Assembly: GCF_003019275.1 (NCBI RefSeq) | Contig: NZ_CP027848.1 | Coordinates: 434,001-498,000 of the forward strand | Direction of reading: 5' to 3' | From: Staphylococcus muscae | Lineage (GTDB): Bacteria; Bacillota; Bacilli; Staphylococcales; Staphylococcaceae | Length of the DNA stretch: 64,000 nucleotides | Shown: one piece after another, positions 63,266 through 64,000 of the stretch | How positions within the stretch are numbered: the first letter of the stretch is position 1 | How the letters are laid out: every line of letters starts with the position of its first letter | Notes under the pieces: model-generated | The model's database searches: none | Told to the model about the DNA's origin: nothing | Seen by the model: the letters and a program-made list of their open reading frames with translations, nothing else | Made by a program: the position numbers and the translations under genes

Positions 63266-64000
63266 ATGGAAAAATATTTAACGGTCTCAGCATTAACCAA
63301 ATATATAAAATACAAGTTTGATCAGGATCCTCATCTGCAATCCGTGTTGATAAAAGGGGAACTATCTAACTTCAAACGTCACAGTAGTGGACATCTTTAT
63401 TTTGCGTTAAAAGATGAGAATAGTGTGATTAGTGCAATGATGTTCAAAGCTGTCGCAAATCAACTCGACTTTGATCCCAAAGAAGGAGACCAAGTCATCG
63501 TTGAAGCGCGTGTTTCAGTCTATGAACGCCGAGGCAGTTATCAGATTTACGTAAATAAGATGCAATTGGATGGCGTAGGAAATCTGTATCAAAAGTATGA
63601 ACAGTTGAGAAAGCAATTAGTAAAAGAAGGTTATTTTGACGCAGCACATAAAAAACCGATACCACAATATCCAAAAAAAATTGCAATTATTACAGCTAGT
63701 ACAGGGGCAGCGATACGAGATATTTTAAATACATTACAAAGTCGATATCCACTCGTTGAACCAGTTAAAATTAGTGCACTTGTTCAGGGTACACATGCGG
63801 CTGAAGATATTGTTGATAAGTTGAAGTATGCGGATTCGTTAGATGTTGATACGATTATTGTCGGTCGTGGTGGTGGTTCAATTGAAGATTTATGGAGTTT
63901 TAATGAAGAAATTGTCGTAAAGGCCATATTCGATTGTAAAACGCCTGTCATTTCAGCTGTTGGACATGAGACAGACACGACACTCAGCGACTATGCTGCA
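63266..64000 (+). CDS. xseA: Exodeoxyribonuclease VII large subunit (N-terminal part)
   Basis: The ATG at 63266 opens a frame that is uninterrupted to the right edge (245 codons). The N-terminal OB fold ([28 protein letters not shown]) and the start of the catalytic domain ([31 protein letters not shown]) are present; [13 protein letters not shown] lies at the edge. XseA with XseB degrades single-stranded DNA. It follows nusB by 14 bases. Confidence 0.95.
   Translation, partial: MEKYLTVSALTKYIKYKFDQDPHLQSVLIKGELSNFKRHSSGHLYFALKDENSVISAMMFKAVANQLDFDPKEGDQVIVEARVSVYERRGSYQIYVNKMQLDGVGNLYQKYEQLRKQLVKEGYFDAAHKKPIPQYPKKIAIITASTGAAIRDILNTLQSRYPLVEPVKISALVQGTHAAEDIVDKLKYADSLDVDTIIVGRGGGSIEDLWSFNEEIVVKAIFDCKTPVISAVGHETDTTLSDYAA

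Overview
This window is a gene-dense, low-GC Firmicute chromosome segment from the genus Staphylococcus. The gene order is the conserved core yqeK-rsfS-comE-holA-rpsT-lepA-hemW-hrcA/grpE/dnaK/dnaJ ... dnaG-rpoD ... zur-sodA-pbp3 ... comG ... gcvT-gcvPA-gcvPB ... efp-accBC-nusB-xseA. The mevalonate-independent isoprenoid genes ispH and ispG both lie here. S. aureus and most staphylococci use mevalonate, whereas the S. intermedius/pseudintermedius, S. schleiferi and S. hyicus side of the genus is known for the MEP pathway, so that clade is the likely source; the species cannot be fixed from this window. I see no tRNA, rRNA, prophage, insertion sequence or CRISPR array.

Layout. 1-5950: end of the yqeK-rsfS-yqeM cluster, the comE DNA-uptake operon and holA. 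6070-17560: rpsT (minus), lepA, hemW, then the heat-shock operon hrcA-grpE-dnaK-dnaJ-prmA-rsmE-mtaB behind CtsR-like and HrcA (CIRCE) operators. 17600-24530: rpsU; an nfeD-floA membrane-microdomain cluster with a membrane-anchored partner; phoH-ybeY-dgkA-cdd-era-recO. 24530-32900: T-box-controlled glyQS (minus), a CcpN-type repressor with no normal start codon, its partner PpsR, the dnaG-rpoD macromolecular synthesis genes, trmK and a Nif3-like gene. 32900-43050: ispH (minus), cshB, nfo, the zinc operon znuC-znuB-zur with a Zur-box-like operator over its promoter, ispG (minus), sodA, pbp3. 43200-48200: rpmG, a 31-codon orphan gene, fthC, a rhomboid protease, yqgQ, glucokinase and two small enzymes. 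48200-52400: comG pseudopilus operon and aroK. 52380-56460: glycine riboswitch and glycine-cleavage genes. 56500-64000: rhodanese-like protein, lipM, a lipoprotein pair, pepQ-type peptidase, efp, accB-accC, yqhY, nusB and the start of xseA.

The strongest unexplained signal is a shared leader in front of the two competence operons (comEA and comGA). Both carry an identical 13-nt block, then a perfect hairpin that buries the ribosome-binding site and shows TGTATAT in its loop, with exactly six bases between the buried site and the ATG. This looks like one RNA-level switch used twice. Other points: ispH and ispG sit where Bacillus has them, suggesting ancestral retention rather than transfer; a perfect terminator-like hairpin lies inside the rsmE coding sequence; the ccpN start codon is missing; an isolated 31-residue gene has its own very strong terminator; and an orphan terminator between sodA and pbp3 may end a small RNA.
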